A stretch of 64,000 nucleotides of DNA, from positions 186,001 to 250,000 of the forward strand of contig NZ_CAJYGQ010000008.1 of NCBI RefSeq assembly GCF_913773635.1, written 5' to 3'. Position 1 is the first letter of the stretch. The number at the start of each line of letters is the position of its first letter. The translations under genes were made by a program, and so were the position numbers. Shown here in pieces: positions 35,133 to 42,610 of this stretch. Source of the stretch: an uncultured Mucilaginibacter sp. Lineage in GTDB: Bacteria; Bacteroidota; Bacteroidia; Sphingobacteriales; Sphingobacteriaceae. The notes below the pieces were generated by a model. It had not been told where the DNA came from. It did no database searches and was given only the letters and a program-made list of their open reading frames with translations.

Positions 35133-35525
35133 TTACTTATAAACAACCATCTTTACAATAAGTGTGTGCAGTTGTGGCTTTGTATTAGTCCTTACCACAA
35201 CGCTACGCTCCATGACACCAATTGTATTAGCCGCTTTAGGATCAAACACTACTTTCATTATACCTTGCTCATGATAAGTTATGGGTTTTGCGGTGTAGGA
35301 TGGTATTGTACAGGTACAATCGGCGGCAACACTTACCAATTTAAGCTCTTTTTGACCACCATTTGTAAAACTGAAAGTTGCAGTTACCGGCTTTGCATAA
35401 AAGTTTATCCTTCCAAGGTCAATTACAGAAGAATCGAAGTTAATAACCGGCTCCTCAGGCTTGTCATTACATCCGGACAACGCTACTACTGTTAAAGTTA
35501 AAAACCGAAAGATGTTACGCTTCAT
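35133..35525 (-). CDS. DUF1573 lipoprotein
   Basis: Lipoprotein of 130 residues: signal MKRNIFRFLTLTVVALSGC (Cys19), then a single DUF1573 domain (about 27-128), an immunoglobulin-like beta sandwich seen in many Bacteroidota exported proteins. The segment VSAADCTCTIPSYTAKPI is typical, with a CxC pair. Its start overlaps the stop of the preceding membrane-protein gene by 4 nt, indicating coupling. A role as periplasmic partner of the Cys-rich lipoprotein is inference. Confidence 0.85.
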   Translation of the reverse strand: MKRNIFRFLTLTVVALSGCNDKPEEPVINFDSSVIDLGRINFYAKPVTATFSFTNGGQKELKLVSVAADCTCTIPSYTAKPITYHEQGIMKVVFDPKAANTIGVMERSVVVRTNTKPQLHTLIVKMVVYK

Positions 35526-36430
35526 TTCTTGATCAGGCCAAGTGTTTCATCAGCATAAGTGTTGGCATCGAAACTGTAAAATCCGTTTTGCAAACGTATA
35601 AATTTAAAGCCCGGCCCAACTAATACCTCACCTGGAAATTTACTTACGCCAACTTTTTGAATTAATTTATCATCAAATAAATAGGCATAAATAATAGGTT
35701 CGTTCAAACCTGGCTTTATCCGTGATTTAAATTCGTCAAAGCCTTCCAACCTGGCATTATAAACGTTTACAATTTTCAAATTGGCGGGTAATTTGAGCGC
35801 AAAGTTTTTTAAAAACTGCGTTTTTATCTGACTTGCTGCGCTGGTGCTATTACCAAAATTAATGAGGTAGTAATTGCGGCTATTCCATGATAAGCGGTGG
35901 CCACCTGTATCAATAAGCTGTTCTTTAAGTTGAGTTAACGCCTGCGTAGGCGGCGCTTCCATAGCGCTGTTTGGCCCAGTATATGCCTCAACGTATAGAT
36001 CTTTCATCGCAATGGAACAGATGACGTAAAGTAATGTAACTGAAAAAACAAACGCCGTTAACTTTTTCGCCACGTTAAATTCGGAAATTACATAGGCAAT
36101 TACCTCGGCCGACAAGACGATTAAAGTTTGCATCGGAAAATGATACGGATACAGCACGCCCCAACTGGTGAGCAATCCCTTGATGGTTAACGCTGCAATT
36201 GGTACAAATAAAAGGCAAAGGGTAATTTGTGGCTCAATTTTTTTTCCCGTTAGCCAAAGCAAAGCTAATGAGGCGGCAAAATAGAGCGTAAAAGTTGCCT
36301 CAAAACCTAGAGTTCTGCTTTGTAATAATCCACCTGCAATTAAAAACTGATTAATGGCGGCAACAACACATGCGAAAACAATGACAAAAAAAATCAGCGT
36401 AGAAATTTTAAGTCCGGTTGATGATGTCAT
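35522..36430 (-). CDS. Membrane protein with Cys-free thioredoxin-like periplasmic domain
   Basis: Product of 302 residues. Five hydrophobic helices are seen at about 11-33, 44-61, 69-87, 98-116 and 124-142, an arrangement like MauE/DoxX redox-associated proteins. The soluble C-terminal part (about 150-302) follows a thioredoxin-like order: a strand YYLINFGNS (187-195), a strand NLKIVNVYN (217-225), and VSKFPGEVLVGPG with a probable cis-Pro near 266. The place of CxxC reads NSTSA, and there is no cysteine after residue 138. The fold is inference. It starts 9 bp after the fulvocin-C-like gene and overlaps the DUF1573 start by 4 nt. Confidence 0.6.
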   Translation of the reverse strand: MTSSTGLKISTLIFFVIVFACVVAAINQFLIAGGLLQSRTLGFEATFTLYFAASLALLWLTGKKIEPQITLCLLFVPIAALTIKGLLTSWGVLYPYHFPMQTLIVLSAEVIAYVISEFNVAKKLTAFVFSVTLLYVICSIAMKDLYVEAYTGPNSAMEAPPTQALTQLKEQLIDTGGHRLSWNSRNYYLINFGNSTSAASQIKTQFLKNFALKLPANLKIVNVYNARLEGFDEFKSRIKPGLNEPIIYAYLFDDKLIQKVGVSKFPGEVLVGPGFKFIRLQNGFYSFDANTYADETLGLIKK

Positions 36431-36439
36431 AACAACTTA

Positions 36440-37117
36440 CTACCCTTCATCTTCATGCTGTTCTTCGGCCATTACTAAAGCGCACTTTCCGTTACATTCG
36501 TAAACTAAAAAAGTGCCGCAGTAGCCGTTAGCTGTACAACCTTCAACCCTTAAACAATCGCCCTGGCTGCCACACCAGTCACTTATCACACTACACCCGC
36601 ATCCGCTTCCTAAAACAGTTTTATAGCTAAGGCTTAAATTACTGGCGTTTGATTTTCCTAAGCTAACAAATACTTCTTTGTCAAATTTTGCTACATCACT
36701 TATAAGATAGCGTAACTGCGCCTGGGTAAACACTTTGGCAGCCTTAATTTTCCATTCATCAAAAAATGCCGATTGTCCGTAACGTTCAGTTTTTGAGGTA
36801 AACAACAAAACGTTCAACTTCGCAACAGCCTGTTTAAATAAACCCGCTTGCGCGCTATTAAGTACACCTGAATTAAGAATTACCTGGCTACGTTCGGCCC
36901 AAACAGTATAACGTTCAGTGCCGCTCAGTATATCTGTGTACGCAGCTTTACGTTCCGTGTAAGAACTTAGAGTAATTACCTCGTTAATTAACCCTTTGTC
37001 AACAACTGATGCATTTGTTGATTCCTGATTTGGCTGCGAAGAAGATTGATCTTTTTTGCAAGACATAAGGGCGCATAAAAACGCGCAAATTGTGATAGTG
37101 AGTAGCTTTGTTTTCAT
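36440..37117 (-). CDS. Fulvocin C-related Cys-rich lipoprotein
   Basis: Product of 225 residues starting at the ATG at 37117; a TTG two codons earlier is possible. The signal MKTKLLTITICAFLCALMSC gives lipidated Cys20. A helical Ser/Thr-rich central part (about 35-165) precedes a C-terminal domain with eight cysteines (173, 175, 182, 188, 194, 200, 208, 212) and little else hydrophobic. The pattern CxC-x6-C-x5-C-x5-C-x5-C with SDWC and CGTFLVYECNGKC closely resembles the eight-cysteine bacteriocin fulvocin C of Myxococcus fulvus as I recall it, and the annotated family of fulvocin C-related proteins. Antibacterial activity is not shown. It heads a compact gene set. Confidence 0.75.
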   Translation of the reverse strand: MKTKLLTITICAFLCALMSCKKDQSSSQPNQESTNASVVDKGLINEVITLSSYTERKAAYTDILSGTERYTVWAERSQVILNSGVLNSAQAGLFKQAVAKLNVLLFTSKTERYGQSAFFDEWKIKAAKVFTQAQLRYLISDVAKFDKEVFVSLGKSNASNLSLSYKTVLGSGCGCSVISDWCGSQGDCLRVEGCTANGYCGTFLVYECNGKCALVMAEEQHEDEG

Positions 37118-37169
37118 GACCAAGAGTTTATTATTGGTTAAAATAAATGTAAGATATTTTATACAATTA

Positions 37170-37865
37170 TTATAATATTTTTCTCAATTCATTTAAGCTA
37201 AATATTTGCATAGGCACATCCTCCGGTTTACTGACTTCCAACGGATTAAAGTAAATAGCATCCATACCAAAATTAAGCGCTCCATACACGTCAGCCTCAA
37301 GGCTGTCGCCTATCATTATACACTCTTCCTTATTGGCTCCGCTTAACTGTAGCGCATATTCAAAAATGCCTTTATGAGGTTTATTTATGCCCACCAATTC
37401 GCTTATAATAACGTTTTCAAAATAGGTTTCCAGGCCGGTTCCACACACCTTTTGCCTGGTGGCACTTTCAAAACCGTTTGATATAATATGCAGTGTATAT
37501 TTATCTTGAAGATAGGAAAGCGTTTCGTGTGCGTAAGGGAACAAATTGGTTTTTGTAGGACATAGCTCTACATACGCATCTTCAAAAGCGTCGGGTATAG
37601 CGTCGGGGTGTAAGCCCATATCTGTAAATGTTTTCCTGAAACGCGTTTGGCGTAACGTTTCTTTATCAATTTTACCTAAATGATAATCTGTCCATAAGGC
37701 ATGGTTGTTACGGGTGTAGGTAGCTATAAAGTCTTGTACTGATTTAATGCCTAAATCTTCAAGCTTATGCAGCACAAACAACTCCTGTAGTGTTTCATCG
37801 GCATTACGGTCAAAATCCCAGAGCGTATGGTCGAGGTCAAAAAAAATATGCGAGTAACGTTTCAT
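37170..37865 (-). CDS. YjjG-type HAD pyrimidine nucleotidase
   Basis: HAD-superfamily phosphatase of 231 residues, matching the YjjG noncanonical pyrimidine nucleotidase family. Motif I FFDLDHTLWDFDRN holds the nucleophile Asp; motif II is HIISNGF, and motif IV GDSLEADVYGALNFGMDAIYF. YjjG dephosphorylates nucleoside monophosphates such as dUMP and damaged analogues. The ATG at 37865 (MKRYSHIFFDLDH) is chosen because the fold begins there; the frame stays open to 37880. Confidence 0.88.
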   Translation of the reverse strand: MKRYSHIFFDLDHTLWDFDRNADETLQELFVLHKLEDLGIKSVQDFIATYTRNNHALWTDYHLGKIDKETLRQTRFRKTFTDMGLHPDAIPDAFEDAYVELCPTKTNLFPYAHETLSYLQDKYTLHIISNGFESATRQKVCGTGLETYFENVIISELVGINKPHKGIFEYALQLSGANKEECIMIGDSLEADVYGALNFGMDAIYFNPLEVSKPEDVPMQIFSLNELRKIL

Positions 37866-37980
37866 AACAATAAGGTGCAATGCTTGAGCGCGTAAATATA
37901 TGAAGCTGATAAGCGATTAGAAGTTCAATGTTAGCTCAACCAATATTTATTCAATATGTTATAGTTGCAAACCATTTGAT

Positions 37981-38241
37981 ATGCATTTATTAACAAAAGC
38001 TGTTAAAGCAAATATTGCCGAAGCTACAGGAGCAAAAGCAACAGGTGCATTAGCTATAGGTGCCGCAGCGCTTGGTGCTTTTGCAATTGGAGCCCTGTCT
38101 GTTGGTGCAGTAGCTATAGGTGCCCTTGCCATAGGAAAGGTAGCCATTAAACGTATGGTGATTAAGAACGTGGAAGTTGATACGCTTACGGTGAATAAAC
38201 TTACAATAAAAGAAAAAGCTGTTAACACAGCGCAAGTGTAA
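37981..38241 (+). CDS. Pentapeptide-periodic Gly/Ala repeat protein
   Basis: Small protein of 86 residues whose residues 17-81 are 13 consecutive five-residue units. The first eight are G-A-x-A-I/L/V type (GALAI, GAFAI, GAVAI); the later ones become charged (KRMVI, KNVEV, DTLTV, NKLTI, KEKAV), always with a branched or hydrophobic fifth residue. This suggests a small right-handed beta-helix, with its hydrophobic half buried in or against a membrane. Similar Gly/Ala-I-G repeat proteins occur in other phyla without known function. It stands alone, divergent from the YjjG gene and convergent with upp, 5 bp from its stop. Confidence 0.8.
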   Translation: MHLLTKAVKANIAEATGAKATGALAIGAAALGAFAIGALSVGAVAIGALAIGKVAIKRMVIKNVEVDTLTVNKLTIKEKAVNTAQV

Positions 38242-38246
38242 GGAAC

Positions 38247-38891
38247 TCAATTTTTTTCGCCAAAAGCCAGGTCGCCTGCATCTCCCAGGCCGGGTACTAT
38301 GTACGATTTGGTTGTCATCTCCTCATCTACAGCACCTATCCACAAATTTGCCATGGGCAAATGAGCACGTACATGCTCTACGCCCTCGGCACTGGCAATT
38401 ACAGCTGCAACATGCAAAGCTGCAATATTATACTGGCCTAGTAACTCTTTACAAACCTGTACAACACTTTGCCCTGTCGCCAGCATGGTGTCACACAAAA
38501 TAAACGTTTTACCTTCCAAATCAGGAGTTGATATATGTTCAATATCAATTACAAAGCTGCCGTTTTTTTGCGTTTTACGATGAGCCGTAACAAAAGCCGA
38601 CGCGGCCTGGTCATAAACATTCATAAACCCTTGATGAAATGGCAGCCCTGCCCGTAAAATTGTACCAAGTACAGGATGCTCTAAAGGAACGTTAATTTGC
38701 GCTATACCCAGTGGTGTTTGTACTTCGGCACCAATATAATTCAGCTGTTTGCTAATCTCATAAGCCAGCGCTTCCCCAATACGCTCCTGGTTACGCCTGA
38801 AACGCATACGGTCGGTTTGCACTTCGCTATCGCGCAGTTCGGCAAGATACTGGTTGCAAATAGAGTTGGTGTGATTGAGAATAAACAGCAT
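38247..38891 (-). CDS. upp: Uracil phosphoribosyltransferase
   Basis: Pyrimidine salvage enzyme making UMP from uracil and PRPP. The protein has 214 residues with ILRAGLPFHQGFM, the PRPP loop ILCDTMLATGQS, and the uracil-binding C-terminal YIVPGLGDAGDLAFG. The loop reads CDTMLATGQS where the standard form is DPMLATGGS/T. It is a single gene, convergent with the pentapeptide-periodic gene. Confidence 0.92.
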   Translation of the reverse strand: MLFILNHTNSICNQYLAELRDSEVQTDRMRFRRNQERIGEALAYEISKQLNYIGAEVQTPLGIAQINVPLEHPVLGTILRAGLPFHQGFMNVYDQAASAFVTAHRKTQKNGSFVIDIEHISTPDLEGKTFILCDTMLATGQSVVQVCKELLGQYNIAALHVAAVIASAEGVEHVRAHLPMANLWIGAVDEEMTTKSYIVPGLGDAGDLAFGEKN

Positions 38892-38983
38892 GGCAGTGGT
38901 AAGCGTTTAATACAAATTATTGAATGAGTGTAATAGTGTTGTCTTCTTTACAAATAAACTATTTATGCCCAATAAACGTTTGG

Positions 38984-38991
38984 TATATTTG
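38984..38991 (+). promoter_or_regulatory. Candidate uvrB promoter
   Basis: TATATTTG is an exact TAnnTTTG box, 84 bp before the uvrB ATG; TTTA at 38962-38965 lies 18 bp upstream as an imperfect -33 element. No exact LexA-type palindrome was noticed. Confidence 0.45.
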
Positions 38992-39075
38992 ACTTTTACG
39001 CACCACTTTATGTTGTGCATTGCACCTTTCAATTATTAAATTAAACTTACTCTTCCTTCAGGACGTTAGTAGCTT

Positions 39076-41097
39076 ATGGATTTTAAAATAAATTCACATT
39101 ATGTACCCACCGGCGATCAGCCCAATGCCATTAAACAGTTGGTTGAAGGTGTTGAAACTGGTGAAAATTACCAAACTCTTTTGGGGGTTACTGGTTCGGG
39201 TAAAACGTTTACCATAGCCAACGTTATTGAGCAAACTCAAAAACCAACGCTTATACTCAGCCACAATAAAACGCTGGCCGCTCAGCTTTACGGCGAGTTT
39301 AAACAGTTTTTTCCCGAAAATGCAGTAAACTACTTTGTATCGTATTACGACTACTACCAACCTGAAGCATTTATACCTTCTTCAAACACATATATTGAGA
39401 AGGATTTACAAATAAACGACGAAATTGAAAAGCTACGTTTACGCACCACATCTGCATTAATGTCGGGGCGGCGTGACGTTATTGTGGTGTCGTCCATTTC
39501 CTGTATATATGGCATGGGTAACCCCGAAGACTTTACCAATTCCATATTTAAATTTGCTGTGGGCACCCGCATAAGCCGTAATGCATTTTTACACCGTTTG
39601 GTTGAAATATTATATGCCCGTACTACCGCCGAATTTAAACGCGGCACTTTCAGAGTTAAAGGCGATACGGTTGACATTTACCCCGCGTACCTTGATTATG
39701 CTTACCGTGTAATTTTCTACGGCGATGATATTGAAGAGTTAAGCAGCTTTGATCCGCAAACGGGCAAAACGCTCGAAAAAATGCAGAACATGGTTCTGTT
39801 TCCGGCCACTTTATATGTAGCTCCGCGAGACCGGTTTACTAGTAGTATATGGGCAATACAAGAGGAACTTGAATTGCGTAAAAACCAATTTATTGAAGAT
39901 AAACGCTTTTTAGAAGCCAAGCGCCTTGAAGAGCGGGTAAACTACGATTTGGAGATGATACGTGAATTGGGCTATTGCTCGGGCATTGAGAATTACTCAC
40001 GTTTTTTTGACGGACGCAAGCCCGGTATGCGCCCTTTCTGTTTGTTAGATTACTTCCCTGATGATTACCTGATGGTAATTGACGAAAGTCATGTCACCGT
40101 ACCACAGGTTCGCGCTATGTATGGCGGCGACCGTTCACGTAAGGTATCTTTGGTTGAATACGGATTCCGCTTGCCCGCAGCTATGGATAACCGACCGCTT
40201 AACTTTGAAGAGTTTGAACGCCTCGCACCACAAACAATTTACGTGAGTGCAACACCCGGCGATTTTGAGTTGGAAAAATCAGGCGGTGTAGTAGTTGAAC
40301 AGGTGATACGGCCAACCGGATTATTAGATCCTGTCATTGAAATTCGCCCTATAATTAACCAGGTTGACGACCTGCTTGATGAAGTAGATAAAACCATTAA
40401 AATTGGCGACCGTGTTTTGGTTACAACACTTACCAAACGTATGGCCGAAGAGCTGGCTAAATACATGGACCGCCTTGGCATCAAATGCCGTTATATACAC
40501 TCAGAGGTTAAAACGCTTGAGCGTGTTGAAATTTTACGCGGCTTACGTCTGGGAGAGTTTGACGTACTCATAGGCATCAACTTGCTTCGCGAAGGTTTGG
40601 ATTTACCCGAAGTATCATTGGTTGCCATATTAGATGCTGACAAAGAGGGCTTCCTGCGTTCAGAACGCTCGCTTATACAAACAATTGGACGTGCCGCCCG
40701 TAACGACCGCGGCCGGGTAATCATGTATGCCGACACTATTACCGAAAGTATGCGCGTTACCATTGATGAAACTACCCGCCGCAGGGAAAGACAGGTTGCT
40801 TACAACGCCGAACATGGCATTGTTCCTAAAACGGTTGGAAAATCAAAAGAAGCAATTATTGAGCAAACCTCTGTTGTTGATTTTAAAGGCGGCGTTCAGC
40901 GTGCCTATGTTGAGGCTGAGGAAGTTTCGATAGCAGCCGACCCTATTGTACAATACATGAGCAAGCCTGAATTGAAAAAGGCCATTGATAACACTAAAAA
41001 AGACATGATGGCCGCAGCTAAGGACATGGACTTTTTACTTGCCGCAAAACTACGCGACGAGATGTTTGCACTGGAAAAAATGCTTAGCGAGAAATAG
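39076..41097 (+). CDS. uvrB: Excinuclease ABC subunit B
   Basis: DNA-damage recognition helicase of nucleotide excision repair; it loads with UvrA and recruits UvrC. Walker A GVTGSGKT is at 37-44; the damage-verification beta-hairpin YYDYYQPEAFIP follows near 95; DESH is helicase motif II; ATPase motif VI is QTIGRAARN. The C-terminal UVR domain (KKDMMAAAKDMDFLLAAKLRDEM) binds UvrC. The length of 673 is normal. It is a single gene with a candidate promoter upstream. Confidence 0.96.
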   Translation: MDFKINSHYVPTGDQPNAIKQLVEGVETGENYQTLLGVTGSGKTFTIANVIEQTQKPTLILSHNKTLAAQLYGEFKQFFPENAVNYFVSYYDYYQPEAFIPSSNTYIEKDLQINDEIEKLRLRTTSALMSGRRDVIVVSSISCIYGMGNPEDFTNSIFKFAVGTRISRNAFLHRLVEILYARTTAEFKRGTFRVKGDTVDIYPAYLDYAYRVIFYGDDIEELSSFDPQTGKTLEKMQNMVLFPATLYVAPRDRFTSSIWAIQEELELRKNQFIEDKRFLEAKRLEERVNYDLEMIRELGYCSGIENYSRFFDGRKPGMRPFCLLDYFPDDYLMVIDESHVTVPQVRAMYGGDRSRKVSLVEYGFRLPAAMDNRPLNFEEFERLAPQTIYVSATPGDFELEKSGGVVVEQVIRPTGLLDPVIEIRPIINQVDDLLDEVDKTIKIGDRVLVTTLTKRMAEELAKYMDRLGIKCRYIHSEVKTLERVEILRGLRLGEFDVLIGINLLREGLDLPEVSLVAILDADKEGFLRSERSLIQTIGRAARNDRGRVIMYADTITESMRVTIDETTRRRERQVAYNAEHGIVPKTVGKSKEAIIEQTSVVDFKGGVQRAYVEAEEVSIAADPIVQYMSKPELKKAIDNTKKDMMAAAKDMDFLLAAKLRDEMFALEKMLSEK

Positions 41098-41103
41098 CTT
41101 TCA

Positions 41104-41199
41104 AAACCGGAATTGGATTAATAAGTAACAAATTAGGTGTTACAAAAATAGCTCTCAGAATTTATTTTAAATACGTATAGACGCATCCAATTCCGGTTT
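41104..41199. repeat. 15-bp inverted repeat pair downstream of uvrB
   Basis: AAACCGGAATTGGAT (41104-41118) and ATCCAATTCCGGTTT (41185-41199) are exact reverse complements, separated by 66 bp of AT-rich sequence with no gene. The element begins 7 bp after the uvrB stop and could form a long stem-loop; it has no adjacent T run. It might be a small palindromic mobile remnant or a 3' RNA structure. Confidence 0.55.
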
Positions 41200-41300
41200 A
41201 AATACACATTGCTGTTTAAACAAGCGCAAACAAATACGCTGCAATAATCCTTTTATGGGTATAATTTGATACGAATACATCAACTATAACCATAATTACC

Positions 41301-41711
41301 ATGAAAAACGCATTAGCATCAGGATTAATCATAGGAATATTAAGCGGCTTATGGCTCTTCATAATGCGCTGGGCGGGTTACACAACCTTTAATGACCAAG
41401 TATCGCCTATTGAATATATTTCAATAAGTATTCCGATTATTGGTGTATTTTTAGGACTTAAAGCCTACCGCGACCAGGATTTAGGCGGAAGATTAAGCTT
41501 TTTAGAAGGCTTGGTGCAAAGTTTAAAAATATTACTTATTGGCGGTGTAATTGCCGGTTTTATAGGTGTGATATACGTTAACTACGTTGAAGCAGAGCAC
41601 AACTTCCGCGATTTCTCGGGCCGCTTATTTGGCGCGTTGCTTATAGGTGTTTTATCTGCCCTAGCAGCATCGCTGTTATTAATGAATAAATCAGGCCGAT
41701 CTGTTGATTAA
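41301..41711 (+). CDS. DUF4199 membrane protein
   Basis: Integral membrane protein of 136 residues with about four helices (about 5-25, 37-53, 74-94 and 108-128). The pattern NALASGLIIGILSGLWLFIMRW at the start fits DUF4199, a Bacteroidota family of unknown function. It is first in a run of four small membrane-protein genes leading into the Nif3-like gene. Its 3' end overlaps the next gene by 8 nt. Confidence 0.8.
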   Translation: MKNALASGLIIGILSGLWLFIMRWAGYTTFNDQVSPIEYISISIPIIGVFLGLKAYRDQDLGGRLSFLEGLVQSLKILLIGGVIAGFIGVIYVNYVEAEHNFRDFSGRLFGALLIGVLSALAASLLLMNKSGRSVD

Positions 41712-42012
41712 ACAAGTTAAAATACATTTTGAACTTATTTTTTGGGTAACAGCCATTATATGTTTAGCTGTTTCCCATCCCACACACAAAGGGCATTTTG
41801 CCCTTTGTGTGTTTAAAATAGCCGGGGTTAACTGGTGCCCCGGCTGCGGCATAGGTCATTCCATATCATGGCTGCTTCATGGCAATATCCACCAGTCTTT
41901 TAAAGCCCATTGGCTGGGAATTCCGGCTTTAGTTGTAATAATTTACCGCATTGGTTGTCTAACCTTAAATCGTTTGTTTAACTTTAAGAAAACTTCAACT
42001 CATGGACTTTAA
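41704..42012 (+). CDS. DUF2752 membrane protein
   Basis: Protein of 102 residues with about two or three hydrophobic segments and the DUF2752 signature NWCPGCGIGHSISWLLHGN, where the CPGCG motif sits at a membrane boundary. Its function is unknown. It seems to start at a TTG (41704) inside the end of the DUF4199 gene; no ATG is available before the conserved region. Its end overlaps the TM2 gene start by 11 nt. Confidence 0.8.
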   Translation: MIKQVKIHFELIFWVTAIICLAVSHPTHKGHFALCVFKIAGVNWCPGCGIGHSISWLLHGNIHQSFKAHWLGIPALVVIIYRIGCLTLNRLFNFKKTSTHGL

Positions 42013-42361
42013 TTATTTCGCCGCATTTTCAGGTCTTACACCCGAAGAAGCTACCTTTTTACAGCAAGCTACTGTTGGCTTAGAAGAAAGACAACAACAG
42101 CAATTTCTTGCACTTTATGGTAGCAAACGCCGTAGCCCGCAGGATATTTTATTATTTACACTGCTTGGCTTTGTAGGTATTGCAGGTATACAGCGCTTTA
42201 TAACAGGCCAGATATTTATGGGGATCATTTATTTCTTTACTGCTGGTTTTTGCTTTATAGGTACCATTGTTGATTTAATAAACCATAAAGAGCTTGCTAA
42301 CGAATATAACAAGCAAATGGCTTATGAGTCTATGCATCTTATAAAAATGAGAGGCTTCTAA
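42002..42361 (+). CDS. TM2-domain protein
   Basis: Product of 119 residues with a polar N-terminal helix region (1-52) and a TM2 domain (about 54-100): two membrane helices with the GIAGIQRFITGQIFMGIIYFFTAG pattern around a short polar turn. The family is widespread with unclear function in bacteria. It overlaps the DUF2752 gene by 11 nt and precedes the DUF2905 gene by 4 nt. Confidence 0.85.
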   Translation: MDFNYFAAFSGLTPEEATFLQQATVGLEERQQQQFLALYGSKRRSPQDILLFTLLGFVGIAGIQRFITGQIFMGIIYFFTAGFCFIGTIVDLINHKELANEYNKQMAYESMHLIKMRGF

Positions 42362-42365
42362 TCAG

Positions 42366-42593
42366 GTGGCAAATAACGGCGCAAAATTACTCATGGTTGC
42401 CGGCGGTCTTTTATTGCTTGCCGGTATCATGTGGTATTTTTTGGGTGATAAATTTCGTTGGATAGGTCACTTGCCGGGAGATATCAATATAAAACGTGAT
42501 AGCTTTCAATTATACATACCTGTTACAACGTTGGTATTGGTAAACCTGCTTTTATTTATATTGATGCGTATTTGGAACTGGCTTGGCTGGTAG
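42366..42593 (+). CDS. DUF2905 small membrane protein
   Basis: Product of 75 residues with two hydrophobic helices around the DUF2905 signature DKFRWIGHLPGDINIKRDSFQLYIP. It begins with GTG at 42366, and the conserved domain follows at once. The function is unknown. It lies 17 bp before the Nif3-like gene. Confidence 0.85.
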   Translation: MANNGAKLLMVAGGLLLLAGIMWYFLGDKFRWIGHLPGDINIKRDSFQLYIPVTTLVLVNLLLFILMRIWNWLGW

Positions 42594-42610
42594 TACATTT
42601 GCTTCTGTTT

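Noticed and set aside
37144..37151. TACATTTA box on the minus strand before the fulvocin C-like gene
   Set aside because: It has only seven of eight consensus positions and no -33 element, so I did not list it as a promoter.
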